Part shown: positions 46,445-54,866 of the stretch, piece after piece
How positions within the stretch are numbered: the first letter of the stretch is position 1
Layout of the letters: every line of letters starts with the position of its first letter
DNA from: a virus
Reading direction: 5' to 3' (one strand)
Length of the DNA stretch: 64,000 nt
Virus record (IMG/VR): IMGVR_UViG_3300009788_000006
Location: 18,022 to 82,021 of that record
The notes under the pieces: generated by a model
Database searches by the model: none
Seen by the model: only the letters and a program-made list of their open reading frames with translations
What the model was told of the DNA's origin: nothing
Translations under genes and position numbers: made by a program

Positions 46445-49400
46445 CTACACCGCTACTCCCAGCAAGATCAAGCTCTTCTCGAACCCGCCCCGGCCGCCCT
46501 TGAGCTTTGACTCCACCACCACCCCGCGCACCTCCCCGCCCTCGACACCCGGCGCAACGACCGCGATGATCGTTCCCGCGGGCGTTGCCGTCAGCCAGTC
46601 GGAAGTCACCAGCGTGTACTTCCGCGGCGCCCGGCCCAACTTGGTGGCCAGCGATGCCGCCGAGGTGGCTGCGGCGGACAAGCTCACGAACGCGGCATCG
46701 TAGCGGGCTTCGCGGCTCGAGAGCAGGTAGGTATTCGTGGCGCCGGCGATCTCGCGGCGCTGATAGCGAATCGGCTTCTGGACGAATCCGCGCCGCTCAT
46801 CATCAGCACCCAACAGCGGGTCGGGCTGCACCAGGCCGATGAGGTCGAAGCCGACGGACGCTGCCCAAGGTGGATCGGACCGTGCCCCCATCTGGATGGT
46901 TTGCAGAGCGCGGTCGTCGTTGATGGTCACCGTCGCCGTGGCCGTCGTCAGATCCTCAAAGGCCGTCCAGGTAGCCAGGCCCGCTTCGCCGTCCCAGACG
47001 ATCCAGCCCTCCGGCATGCGCAGCAGATCGATGACGTCCTGGACGGCCTGGTCACCGGCCATAGGGAGGCCGCGTGGCTCGTCCGGGAGGTCGACAGCAG
47101 CTGAGAGATCTTGCTGCGCGTCCGTCATGCCAGCCCGAAGGACCAGCGCATGGGCGGCAATGCATGGCATGTTTCCGACCGGGACCGGCTTGTTCCATTC
47201 ACCAGAGGTCACTACGAGGTCTTGCCCTCCAGTTGCTCCGGTATCAGGCCATACTGCCGGGTCAACATCTACACCAGCCTCTGACCAGCGATGCTCTGCC
47301 GCGCCTCCTGTTGGAGCAAAGTCGGGATCGACGAACAGCTCAAAGACTTCGGCGGCGGTCAGAACAGAATCATGAAGTTGGTTTTCGTTTGTGATCGTAT
47401 CCCGTAAGAATGTGGCAGGCGTTTGAATGCCGAAAGTCAAGTCCGTTGTCGGCGTCGACAGCTGCCCGGAAATAGCCGTGGTGTTTTTTAGAATTCCATT
47501 GATATAGATCTTAAGCTCTACGTTCGACGCGTCAATCTCGTCGGCCGTCACAGCCCAAAAATAGGGCTGTTCGAACGGGGTTGTAGCGACCGCGGTGTCG
47601 GTAGTTGACGTAGTTTCTAGACTAGCCGTTAATTGAGCCTCTCCTAAAATATTGAGCATGTTCAAAGACGCAAATTCGCTTGTAAACAATCTCCCGTCTG
47701 CTGTGGTCGCTGTTGTGAAAACCCATCCAGATAGGGTGTAACCCGATGTCAGAATAGAGCTGAAAGTAGCGTTAGAATCTGCCCAGGTCGCGGAGCCGTC
47801 GTAATGCATCCCGTGATCCCAGAAGCTCTCCCCCCAGGTATCACAGGTCACGGCTGCGGATGGCGCTGTGCCGAATCGGATATACTGCGCGTTCGTGGTA
47901 TACTTCCCGGCCCCCACAGCCGTCTGAAAGAAGTCCATCAGGTTGTCGATCTGGCCGCTGGTATCGAGCGCGACAACCGTGGCGCCGTCGAAGACGCCGG
48001 TCAGTGGGCCAGCGGTGTTCTCGGAGTTCGACCACATGAGGAAGTCGCTGAAGGCTTGTACGCCTGAAGCCACCGCCGAGCTGTGGACGTTCTTGGCCAG
48101 CCCGTAGGACACCGGGGGGCGCGTCCCCGCGAGCGTGACGCCGCCCTGGAGCCCGTGCGCTACGGCCGCTTCGGTGGTCGTGATCTCGGTTGCTTCGGCC
48201 ACGGACGTCGGGGTAGCGCCAGCGTCCAGCGGGTGAGCAAACCAGGTATCCCCGGTCGAGTCGATATCGTCGCTCCACTCGAAGGTCACGCCCGCGTCGT
48301 TCTCGGTCAGGCGTCGGCGGATCAGCGCGGTCCGGACGTCGTTGTCGGCGGGGAGCACCCCGGTACCGACGCCGATGGCGATCTGCGAAACGATGCCCTC
48401 GAAGAGCAGCGTATTACCCGGCGGATCAGCCCCTATCGTGAGCTGAGTCGCCGTCGCGGTGTAGGCGCCTGTTACCGAGCCCGTGGCCGAGCCCGCGGTC
48501 ATTGGGCGGGCACGATCCGACCAGTTCATCAGAAAGCCTTGAAGGGTGTTGGCCGTGGTGTCGAACTCGAAACGCGCCGAGTACCAGTTCTCGAGCCGGG
48601 GGACCGCCGGAGTCGACGCCTCGAACTTCACCGAATTGATATGGATGAACATCGTGAAGACCAGAGCTGAAGAATCGAAAGTGACGCCGTATGAGCCCCC
48701 GTCTGCCAAGGCAATCGCCCCGTTCGCGATGATGTAATGGTGTTTTGTCTGCCCGCGGTACTGCTCGGGAATGAACACTCTGCCGATCTGGATCACCATG
48801 TGATCCGATGCGCCGGGGTCGAGCCCCGCGGGCCGCGCTGAGTCCGTGTGGTAGTAGGCGCCGGCGTCGAACAAGATCGCGGCTCCGAATCCCGCGTACG
48901 GGAGCGCCAGCGGCTGCGTCCAGCCGATCACCGGCGGACGGACACCCAAGGTCAAGCGGTTGTTGGCCAGGTCGACGTGCTCGCTGTCTGTCAGCCCGTC
49001 CTTGAACAGGTAGCCAGGGGACGCCCACGTCACCCGGGAGCCGTCTTGCAGCGCACCGGTATAGCGGAGCTCGGCAGTCCGCCCGCTGGCGCTGTAGGCC
49101 ATGTAGGTCGCGGCAATCGACCGCGGCGTCTCGGGATGGGTCAGGATCTTGGCATCGTCCGACCAGCCGCCGGACGGAGCCGCGGGCCAGAACGGCAGCG
49201 CGGCGATCACGCCCGACCCGTTGGCGGTCGTGTCCTCGAGCACCACCCGCCACGCTTTTGGGCCGTCACCGGCGACGTGGAAGCGGTCGCCGCGGTGGAT
49301 GATGTGATTGGCTGGCAGCCCGTCACACGCCAGGGTGTAGACATCGGCCGAGACCGCGCCGTTGATCAACCCGCCGGCGCGGTGGAAGCCACCGAGGTCG

Positions 49401-49813
49401 GCAGACGTGTTCTCAAAGTTGATCTTCAGCTTCCCGACATCCAACTCGGTCTTGGCGACTAGCAAGCCGGCCAGCCCTTCATCCGCTTTCCCGCTGACGG
49501 CATTGGCTGCCGCGGATACTAGCGGGTGTTGCTGGCCCTTGGTGAGCTTCGAGGTGAGCGAGGTTACCTCTAAGCCTTCGCACAGGCTATCAGCGGTAGC
49601 AACGTCCGCGGGGATCACCGAGCAGAAGCGGTGGGTCTCGTCAACGCCGGTATCGATCCGGCGCATGGTCGTCGACAGCGTCAGCTCGACGCGGGCCGTT
49701 TTTCCGGCGGCGATCTCGGCGGCAAGGTCTGCGGCGGTAGCCATAGCTACCGAGGATAGCACGACGGCGAAGACAAAGGCGCGGAACGGCGCCCAGACGT
49801 GGTAGGATCTCAT
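46445..49813 (-). CDS. Large tail/adhesion protein with LamG modules, 1122 residues
   Basis: Behind AAGGAGGTTACC. A signal-like start (FRAFVFAVVLSSVAMATAADL) precedes beta-rich domains. LamG-type modules lie at about 320-500 and 690-830, with 'NVELKIYINGILKNTT' typical of the fold. The last 220 residues ('LIGLVQPDPLLG...TLVTSDWLTATPAGTIIAVVAPG') look like a baseplate-hub or tail-tip domain. DNA for about 780-670 (47330-47780) is visibly AT-richer, suggesting recent exchange. Probably the receptor-binding or tail-tip protein. Confidence 0.75.
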   Translation of the reverse strand: MRSYHVWAPFRAFVFAVVLSSVAMATAADLAAEIAAGKTARVELTLSTTMRRIDTGVDETHRFCSVIPADVATADSLCEGLEVTSLTSKLTKGQQHPLVSAAANAVSGKADEGLAGLLVAKTELDVGKLKINFENTSADLGGFHRAGGLINGAVSADVYTLACDGLPANHIIHRGDRFHVAGDGPKAWRVVLEDTTANGSGVIAALPFWPAAPSGGWSDDAKILTHPETPRSIAATYMAYSASGRTAELRYTGALQDGSRVTWASPGYLFKDGLTDSEHVDLANNRLTLGVRPPVIGWTQPLALPYAGFGAAILFDAGAYYHTDSARPAGLDPGASDHMVIQIGRVFIPEQYRGQTKHHYIIANGAIALADGGSYGVTFDSSALVFTMFIHINSVKFEASTPAVPRLENWYSARFEFDTTANTLQGFLMNWSDRARPMTAGSATGSVTGAYTATATQLTIGADPPGNTLLFEGIVSQIAIGVGTGVLPADNDVRTALIRRRLTENDAGVTFEWSDDIDSTGDTWFAHPLDAGATPTSVAEATEITTTEAAVAHGLQGGVTLAGTRPPVSYGLAKNVHSSAVASGVQAFSDFLMWSNSENTAGPLTGVFDGATVVALDTSGQIDNLMDFFQTAVGAGKYTTNAQYIRFGTAPSAAVTCDTWGESFWDHGMHYDGSATWADSNATFSSILTSGYTLSGWVFTTATTADGRLFTSEFASLNMLNILGEAQLTASLETTSTTDTAVATTPFEQPYFWAVTADEIDASNVELKIYINGILKNTTAISGQLSTPTTDLTFGIQTPATFLRDTITNENQLHDSVLTAAEVFELFVDPDFAPTGGAAEHRWSEAGVDVDPAVWPDTGATGGQDLVVTSGEWNKPVPVGNMPCIAAHALVLRAGMTDAQQDLSAAVDLPDEPRGLPMAGDQAVQDVIDLLRMPEGWIVWDGEAGLATWTAFEDLTTATATVTINDDRALQTIQMGARSDPPWAASVGFDLIGLVQPDPLLGADDERRGFVQKPIRYQRREIAGATNTYLLSSREARYDAAFVSLSAAATSAASLATKLGRAPRKYTLVTSDWLTATPAGTIIAVVAPGVEGGEVRGVVVESKLKGGRGGFEKSLILLGVAV

Positions 49814-50111
49814 GGTAACCTCCTTGGACGTGGGGCGCCGGCGGGCTGAGAGACTCGCTGGCGCCTATTTTTCGGACAGCGCCAACCAGAGGCGCCCCTT
49901 CGCTTCCCCGGAACGCCCCCGTCTCACTCTCACACTTCCGAGGGTAGGCAGAGCCTACCCAATCAGGTGGGATAAATCAACTACCCGCCACGGCTTTGTC
50001 TCTGTGGTGGGGTTCGCGAGAAGTCAAGGACTATTTTCAGGACCTTCGAGGCCATGGGAAAAGACGGGACGGCGCCCGGGTACTGTGGCGATAGTGGTGT
50101 AGAATGCGCCT
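49814..50111. promoter_or_regulatory. Divergent intergenic region
   Basis: Holds the leader of the tail gene, including a perfect 8-bp hairpin GGGTAGGC-AGA-GCCTACCC (49942-49960), and the rightward TAGAAT box (50100-50105) 6 bases before the ParB-like start. A leftward TTGATT-17-TAGGCT is possible upstream of the hairpin. No gene seen. Confidence 0.5.
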
Positions 50112-50666
50112 ATGGCAGAACCGGAAGAGCTCACGCTTCGATACGTGCCCCTCGATGAGTGCCGCCGGTGGCCGAGCAATCCCAAAACTCACGACCTCGA
50201 CAAGCTCCAGGAATCGATGCGCCGCCACGGCTTCGTTGACCCGGCGAAGTTCGACACCGCCCTCGGCGCGCTGGTCTACGGGAATGGGCGGACCGAGGCC
50301 CTCGAGATCATGCGCGACGCCGGCGAAGAGCCGCCCCGCGGCGTCCATGTCGATGAGTCCGGCGTCTGGATGGTGCCGGTCCAGTACGGCGTCGACCAGG
50401 AGAGTCGGCAGATGGCCGAGGCGCTGGCGGTGGACCACAACTCACTGACCGCCGCTGGCTTGCCTGTCGAGCAAGTGGCGCTGATGTTCGACGCGGAGCT
50501 GCTAGCCGAGCTGATGGGCGGGGAGAATGCTCCAGAGCTGCTGCTGGATCTGGCGAGCGCGCTTGCTGACGTTGAGCCACCGGATGAGTTTCCTGATGTC
50601 GACGAGAATCTGCCGACCGAGCACCAGTGCCCGGAGTGCGGCTACAAATGGAGCGGCGGCGGATGA
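50112..50666 (+). CDS. ParB/Srx-like nuclease-domain protein, 184 residues (leaderless)
   Basis: 'LRYVPLDECRRWPSNPKTHDLDKLQESMRRHGFVDPAKFD...GALVYGNGRTEAL' is the ParB-N/ParB-like nuclease fold (hydrophobic-P-NPK.H....L..S...GF..P....G.....GR..AL). A C-terminal zinc ribbon (QCPECGYKWSGGG) follows. In phages it is often beside DNA methyltransferases, as here. Confidence 0.75.
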   Translation: MAEPEELTLRYVPLDECRRWPSNPKTHDLDKLQESMRRHGFVDPAKFDTALGALVYGNGRTEALEIMRDAGEEPPRGVHVDESGVWMVPVQYGVDQESRQMAEALAVDHNSLTAAGLPVEQVALMFDAELLAELMGGENAPELLLDLASALADVEPPDEFPDVDENLPTEHQCPECGYKWSGGG

Positions 50667-51907
50667 TCGAGGTTGAGGGCGCCAACGGGTTCAACCGCCA
50701 CCGCTTCGAGAATCGGGGGGGGGGGCAACCTATGGCGACGATTCAGGCGAAACGGCCGGTCAAGATCCGCGTGAGCGGTGAGCTGGACGCGGCGGGTACC
50801 TACTCCACCCCGACCATGGCCGAGGTCAACGCTGCCCGCGGGTCAAGCGGCCTTCGCGGCGTCTCTCTCTTCGCTGGCGGTGGCGGCTCGTCAACTGGCT
50901 GGGCGCTGGCGGGCTTCTCCGTGCTGTGGGCGAACGAATTTACCCGGCATGCCGCGGCGACCTACCGCGCCAACCACGCCGAGACGATCGTTGACGAGCG
51001 CTCTATCCGCGACGTGAAGCCGGAAGAGATCCTCGAAGTCCTCAGCCTCAAGCCTGGTGAGCTCGACTTCTTGGATGGGAGCCCGCCCTGCGACGCCTTC
51101 AGCACCGCCGGCAAGCGGGACAAGGGGTGGGGCAAGAAAAAGGCGTACTACACCGGCCAACACCGGCAGCGGACCGACGATCTGTTCTTTGAGTATATCC
51201 GCATCCTCGAAGGCTTGCGCCCGCGGGCATTCATCGCCGAGAACGTCTCTGGCCTGATCAAGGGTCGCGCGAAAGGTCGATTCATCCAGATCGTGAAGGC
51301 GCTCAAGGCCATCGGCTATCGCGTCGAGGTCAAGGTGTTGGACGCGCAATGGCTCGGCGTGCCGCAGTGCCGACAGCGAGTGATCTTCCAGGGGTCGCGG
51401 GATGGCAGGGAGCTGCGGTGGCCGAAGCCGCATACGAAGCGGATCTCGATGCGAGAAGCAATCGGAACGGAACGCGGATTAGTCGGCGTGGCGCCGAAGC
51501 GGTGGACAAGCGGCAAACGGTTCCATTCAAGCAATCCGGCGCCGGTAGTGATGAAAGACGGGATCGCCGGATCGGCCCGCCACCAGGTTCTTCTTGAAGC
51601 TGGTCACGAGCCTCTGCCACCGTCAAGACGCAAGGCATACGAAAGGCGGCGAGGCGTTCAACTTCACCAAGCTGTCGCCGGTGAGCCGGCGCCGACGATC
51701 ACAATCAGCAGCCCGGGGAACGATGTCGGGCACTGGGAAGGGCCGCGCAAGCTCACCATTCCAGAGCTCAAGGCCATCTGCTCATTCCCCGCAGACTACA
51801 AGCTTCTCGGGTCCTATGCCGAGCAGTGGGCCATCTGCGGGATGAGCGTGCCGCCGCTGATGATGTTCGAGATCGCGAAGTGTGTCAGGGAGGGGCTCGG
51901 CAGCTGA
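50663..51907 (+). CDS. C5 cytosine DNA methyltransferase
   Basis: 414 residues from the ATG overlapping the ParB-like stop. Motif I 'GVSLFAGGGGSSTGWALAGF', catalytic motif IV 'GSPPCDAFSTAG', motif VI 'AFIAENVSGLI', motif VIII 'QCRQRVIF', and the motif IX/X region 'LTIPELKAICSFPADYKLLGSYAEQWAICGMSVPPLM'. Residues around 326-341 look frame-scrambled (see findings). An 11-G run lies near codon 18, and ATG 50732 downstream is an alternative start. It should protect the phage genome from restriction. Confidence 0.85.
   Translation: MIEVEGANGFNRHRFENRGGGQPMATIQAKRPVKIRVSGELDAAGTYSTPTMAEVNAARGSSGLRGVSLFAGGGGSSTGWALAGFSVLWANEFTRHAAATYRANHAETIVDERSIRDVKPEEILEVLSLKPGELDFLDGSPPCDAFSTAGKRDKGWGKKKAYYTGQHRQRTDDLFFEYIRILEGLRPRAFIAENVSGLIKGRAKGRFIQIVKALKAIGYRVEVKVLDAQWLGVPQCRQRVIFQGSRDGRELRWPKPHTKRISMREAIGTERGLVGVAPKRWTSGKRFHSSNPAPVVMKDGIAGSARHQVLLEAGHEPLPPSRRKAYERRRGVQLHQAVAGEPAPTITISSPGNDVGHWEGPRKLTIPELKAICSFPADYKLLGSYAEQWAICGMSVPPLMMFEIAKCVREGLGS
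50715..50725. repeat. Homopolymer of 11 G inside the methyltransferase gene
   Basis: A run of 11 G between codons 17 and 21. Length change by one would put translation from the upstream ATG out of frame, leaving ATG 50732 downstream. Confidence 0.9.
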
Positions 51908-51982
51908 CTACGGAATCTAAGCCGCCGTGCTAAATTCCGCCCCTTAAACCACAAACCCGCTACCAGAGCGGCTCTGTGGCGT

Positions 51983-52011
51983 TTGCGACCCCGCAATGAT
52001 TCCGCTATGAT
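51983..52011 (+). promoter_or_regulatory. Rightward promoter before the terminase region
   Basis: TTGCGA, 17 bases, TATGAT; the GTG start is 6 bases on (leaderless). The 110 bases before it hold an imperfect hairpin (51959-51982) and no gene. Confidence 0.75.
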
Positions 52012-52017
52012 ACCGCC

Positions 52018-53094
52018 GTGAGTAGCTGTAATACCGCATGCGCGAAGATCAGGAAGACGAAGAGCGGGGAGCTGCGCCACGCCTATGCCCTGCTGGCCGC
52101 AGCGAATCCGGAGCTCAAGGACGATACCGCCCTCAGAGTCAGGCTCTGGCGTCAAGCGGGCTTCGGTGGTGAATCGAATGACGAGAGCGTCCGCCGGGCA
52201 TCGCTTGCCGCGCTGAAGAAGCCGGCGCTGATGACGGTGATCCAGCACCACCGGCCGGACATGCTTCGAGCTCAGGACCCAGAGCCAATAGAGCAGCCAC
52301 CAGAGAGTCCGGAGAACCAGGAGTACCGCAGTGGCCTAGCTCGTGAGCTGATTCACCGCCTCGACGAGATCAAAGGGCTCAGCACCTTGGTCAATACCGG
52401 CAACCCCGAGGCGGATGGCAAGCAGACGAAGAAGAACCGAGCGAAGATGAATGTCCTCGCCGCGGGCTATATGGAGTGGACTCGCGAGAAGCTCCCCCCG
52501 GCCCTCGAAGGTGATCAAGGGCTATGTGGCCCGCCGTGCTTCGGTCTCAGTGAGAGGAAATTCGATATCCACTTGCTGCTCCTGGCCAGGGTCTCGGCTA
52601 CGGAGGCATACGCACGGACCGCCAACGGCAGCAGCCCGTCCCGGTCGACGTGCCAGAAGAAGGGTCCGGAGATCGCCAAAGGGGACGATGTCCAGGCGGC
52701 GATTACGTGGCACCGGCAACTACGCACCGGAGCCGTGTTGTCGAAGGCCGCGAAGCTTGAAGAGAAATACTGGTCCTACATGGATGACTCGAGGCCCGAG
52801 GCGACGCGGGATCGGATCGCCGCCGGCAAGGAGATCGCCAACCTGAACGGGCTCAATGCCCCCGAGCGCATCCAGCTCGATCAGATCAGCTGGCTATCCG
52901 ATGTCCTTCGCAACGCTGCCAAGACCGCCGACTTCGTCCAGGCCAACGGTAGCCCATCTGCCGCCGAGGTCGAAGAGCTCCACGGCATCCTGCGCGCTGT
53001 CGGCGCCCATGTCCGCGCCCAGAGCGGCTTGCCTGCGGAGCTCGGGCAGAAGGTGATTGAGCTTACGGTCGAGACCTCTTCCAGCGACGCCTGA
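52018..53094 (+). CDS. Probable terminase small subunit-like protein, 358 residues
   Basis: The segment near residues 190-230 ('SATEAYARTANGSSPSRSTCQKKGPEIAKGDDVQAAI') follows the small-terminase pattern AT.AY...G.S...A..KG..I...P.V...I. The N-terminal part (AYALLAAANPELKDDTALRVRLWRQAGFGG...) and the C-terminal helices are not recognised. It lies before the large subunit with six small genes between. Likely role: recognising phage DNA for packaging. Confidence 0.5.
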   Translation: MSSCNTACAKIRKTKSGELRHAYALLAAANPELKDDTALRVRLWRQAGFGGESNDESVRRASLAALKKPALMTVIQHHRPDMLRAQDPEPIEQPPESPENQEYRSGLARELIHRLDEIKGLSTLVNTGNPEADGKQTKKNRAKMNVLAAGYMEWTREKLPPALEGDQGLCGPPCFGLSERKFDIHLLLLARVSATEAYARTANGSSPSRSTCQKKGPEIAKGDDVQAAITWHRQLRTGAVLSKAAKLEEKYWSYMDDSRPEATRDRIAAGKEIANLNGLNAPERIQLDQISWLSDVLRNAAKTADFVQANGSPSAAEVEELHGILRAVGAHVRAQSGLPAELGQKVIELTVETSSSDA

Positions 53095-53129
53095 AAAAAC
53101 CGAAGGCCCGGGGCTTGCCCGGGCCTCGG
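53094..53129 (-). terminator. Intrinsic terminator facing left
   Basis: Read leftward: CCGAGGCCCGGG / CCCGGGCCTTCGG with a 5-base loop, then TTTTTT. It immediately follows the TGA of the rightward gene. No T tract exists in the rightward sense. Confidence 0.8.
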
Positions 53130-53153
53130 GAGTCGTATAGACTCTCAGGTACC

Positions 53154-53654
53154 ATGCTGATAAGGAAATCCTATCCTACAGCCGGACCGATGTCTAGTCG
53201 GTCCGTACCGCCGGACCCGATCGAGACAATCCGTTGCGGCCTGCACTGCGCCATTAGCGAGTATGACGGCTGCGAGCGGCTGCCGGACGAGCTCAAGGAC
53301 GCGGTTGCGGCCCTCGATCAGATCCACCAAGGCCGGGGAGCGATCCCGCGGGGCCTGAGCGTTGAAGAGATCCAAGAAGAGCTGGCCCGCCGGGCAGAGG
53401 TGATTCTCGAAAAGATCACCCCGGCTGTGCAAGTCTGTCAGCCTGAGCTCGAACAGATGCTCAACCAAAGCCTCGGTGAATTGGAGTCCTTTGAGGACTG
53501 GATCTCAGAACGTCTCGAAGCCAAAACCGAGCGTATCGGGGAGCCGCAAGGCTCGAGCGGCCAGGCGGTGGCCGATGGAGCTACGAGAGACATAGAGGGG
53601 CCGTCAGACCCAGACGGCAAGCAGGAAGCGGAAACCCTGGCAACGGGCGAGTAG
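53154..53654 (+). CDS. Hypothetical protein with ALDQIxQGRGA motif, 166 residues
   Basis: A GTCGTATAGA box lies 12 bases before the ATG (short leader). 'AALDQIHQGRGAIPRGLSVEEIQEELARRAEVILEKI' is related to a block in the protein at 14774-15319. The remainder is acidic helix and flexible tail. Function unknown. Confidence 0.6.
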   Translation: MLIRKSYPTAGPMSSRSVPPDPIETIRCGLHCAISEYDGCERLPDELKDAVAALDQIHQGRGAIPRGLSVEEIQEELARRAEVILEKITPAVQVCQPELEQMLNQSLGELESFEDWISERLEAKTERIGEPQGSSGQAVADGATRDIEGPSDPDGKQEAETLATGE

Positions 53655-53960
53655 TCGATCTCGCCGGCACCGGTCCGACTCCGGCGCCGCTCTGACGTCC
53701 AGGTCCCTTGGGGGCAAGGGGAACGCTTGAGCTTACTCTCGCAAGGACTCCGGATCTGGGACCCGCAAGGGGAGCCCAGCCCCCTACCAAGGGGATAGCC
53801 GGGGTCCGTGTGGGGGAATCTCCCGCCCCCATCCCTCGTCCCTGCCCAGTAGTTACACCGGTTGCGCCCGCCCGCTAAATTCACTCCGGGGTCTAACTCT
53901 GTGTCCGGGATCCCCCGGTTCTGCAATTCCTGCCAGCCTGAACTTTCTTCTGGAAATACC
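53655..53960. other. 306-base gap with hairpins, no gene seen
   Basis: No convincing coding on either strand; the long antisense frame is rejected. Contains a perfect CCCTTG-GGGG-CAAGGG hairpin near 53707-53723, other G/C-rich pairings, and the run-up to the strong promoter at 53961. Its place before the packaging genes makes a pac/cos site or a non-coding RNA possible. Confidence 0.5.
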
Positions 53961-53989
53961 TTGACACGGGTCGAAGGCTTGGCTATACT
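53961..53989 (+). promoter_or_regulatory. Strong rightward promoter
   Basis: TTGACA, exactly 17 bases, TATACT. The leader of about 33 bases ends in AAGGAGACAAGATC before ATG 54029. Confidence 0.85.
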
Positions 53990-54028
53990 GTGTTCAGAAG
54001 TTAGGACACCGACCAAGGAGACAAGATC

Positions 54029-54554
54029 ATGACCACCAACACCGTCCACCCTTTCAATCACATCTGCCCCGGACCCTACCGGTTTCTCGGAGTCTCTACG
54101 GTTGAATCCCGCGCCACCATCCCAGCGCGAAGCCGCTGGGATGGTGTTCACCACGAACCTGTGCGGCGGAACCTGTGACCACTGCGGCACGGCGATCTCT
54201 AACGTCTTTCGCTTCGAGGGCTCCGATGGAACGCGCTTCAAGGTCGGCTCGGTCTGCGTTGACAAGGCCGCGAAGGTGCTCGGCTCTGCCGCCCGCGCCG
54301 ATCGGGCAATCGAGAAGGCCAAGAGTGAAGCGCGCAACGCCGCGAAGGCTGGCCGTCACGCCCGGGAGGCTGCCAAGATTGAAGAGGCGGAAGCGTGGAT
54401 TACGGACCACCGCGACGAGCTGGCCTCTTGCCCTCACCCGCGCGGATTCGAGGGCCAAAGCCTGATCGACAGCATCAACTGGATGTGGGGAAACGCTGGC
54501 GTGTCCGGCAAGCTCAGAACCTACAAAGCCGCAAGGATCGCACTCGCCGCCTAA
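54029..54554 (+). pseudogene. Zinc-binding protein gene with an apparent +1 shift
   Basis: MTTNTVHPFNHICPGPYRFLGVSTVESRATIP is in the frame set by promoter and ribosome site; near 54123 one base must be skipped to continue REAAGMVFTTNLCGGTCDHCGTAISNVFRF...GSVCVDKA, ending at 54554. The unshifted frame stops at 54178. The second half has CDHCG...VC zinc ligands and an Ala/Lys helix. Length is 175 codons plus one base. Confidence 0.6.
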
Positions 54555-54566
54555 AGGGAGCCAACC

Positions 54567-54866
54567 ATGAAGACCACTGCCACCCAGCTCGACAGCGCCA
54601 TCGACAACCACAGCGCCGCCATCGACAATTTCATCGGCTACGCCACCATCGACCCGGCCGGCTCGGCAGCGCGGCTGCGCTCGACCGGTGACCGGCTGAT
54701 GACGCTCTTGGCCCAGGACATGCGCGCCACGGTCGACCCGGAGATGGTCCGGATGGCCGAGTCCATGGTCGACCGCTCGGCGAAGATGCTGGACGGTTCC
54801 GGGCGCCGCTCCAACCCGCACGCGGACGCCCTCGAAACAGCCCGCGTATGGAAGAACTCGATATGA
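54567..54866 (+). CDS. Hypothetical helical protein, 99 residues
   Basis: Behind AAAGGGAGCCAACC. Helical (QLDSAIDNHSAAIDNFIGYA...RLMTLLAQDMRATVD). Function unknown; start of the tightly packed pre-terminase operon. Confidence 0.6.
   Translation: MKTTATQLDSAIDNHSAAIDNFIGYATIDPAGSAARLRSTGDRLMTLLAQDMRATVDPEMVRMAESMVDRSAKMLDGSGRRSNPHADALETARVWKNSI

Noticed and set aside
48426-49253. 275-codon minus-strand frame inside the tail gene
   Set aside because: Overlaps the large tail gene in another frame; Arg/Gly-rich with no initiation signal.
53438-54337. 299-codon minus-strand frame
   Set aside because: Antisense to the 53154 gene and the 54029 gene; composition is typical of a shadow frame.
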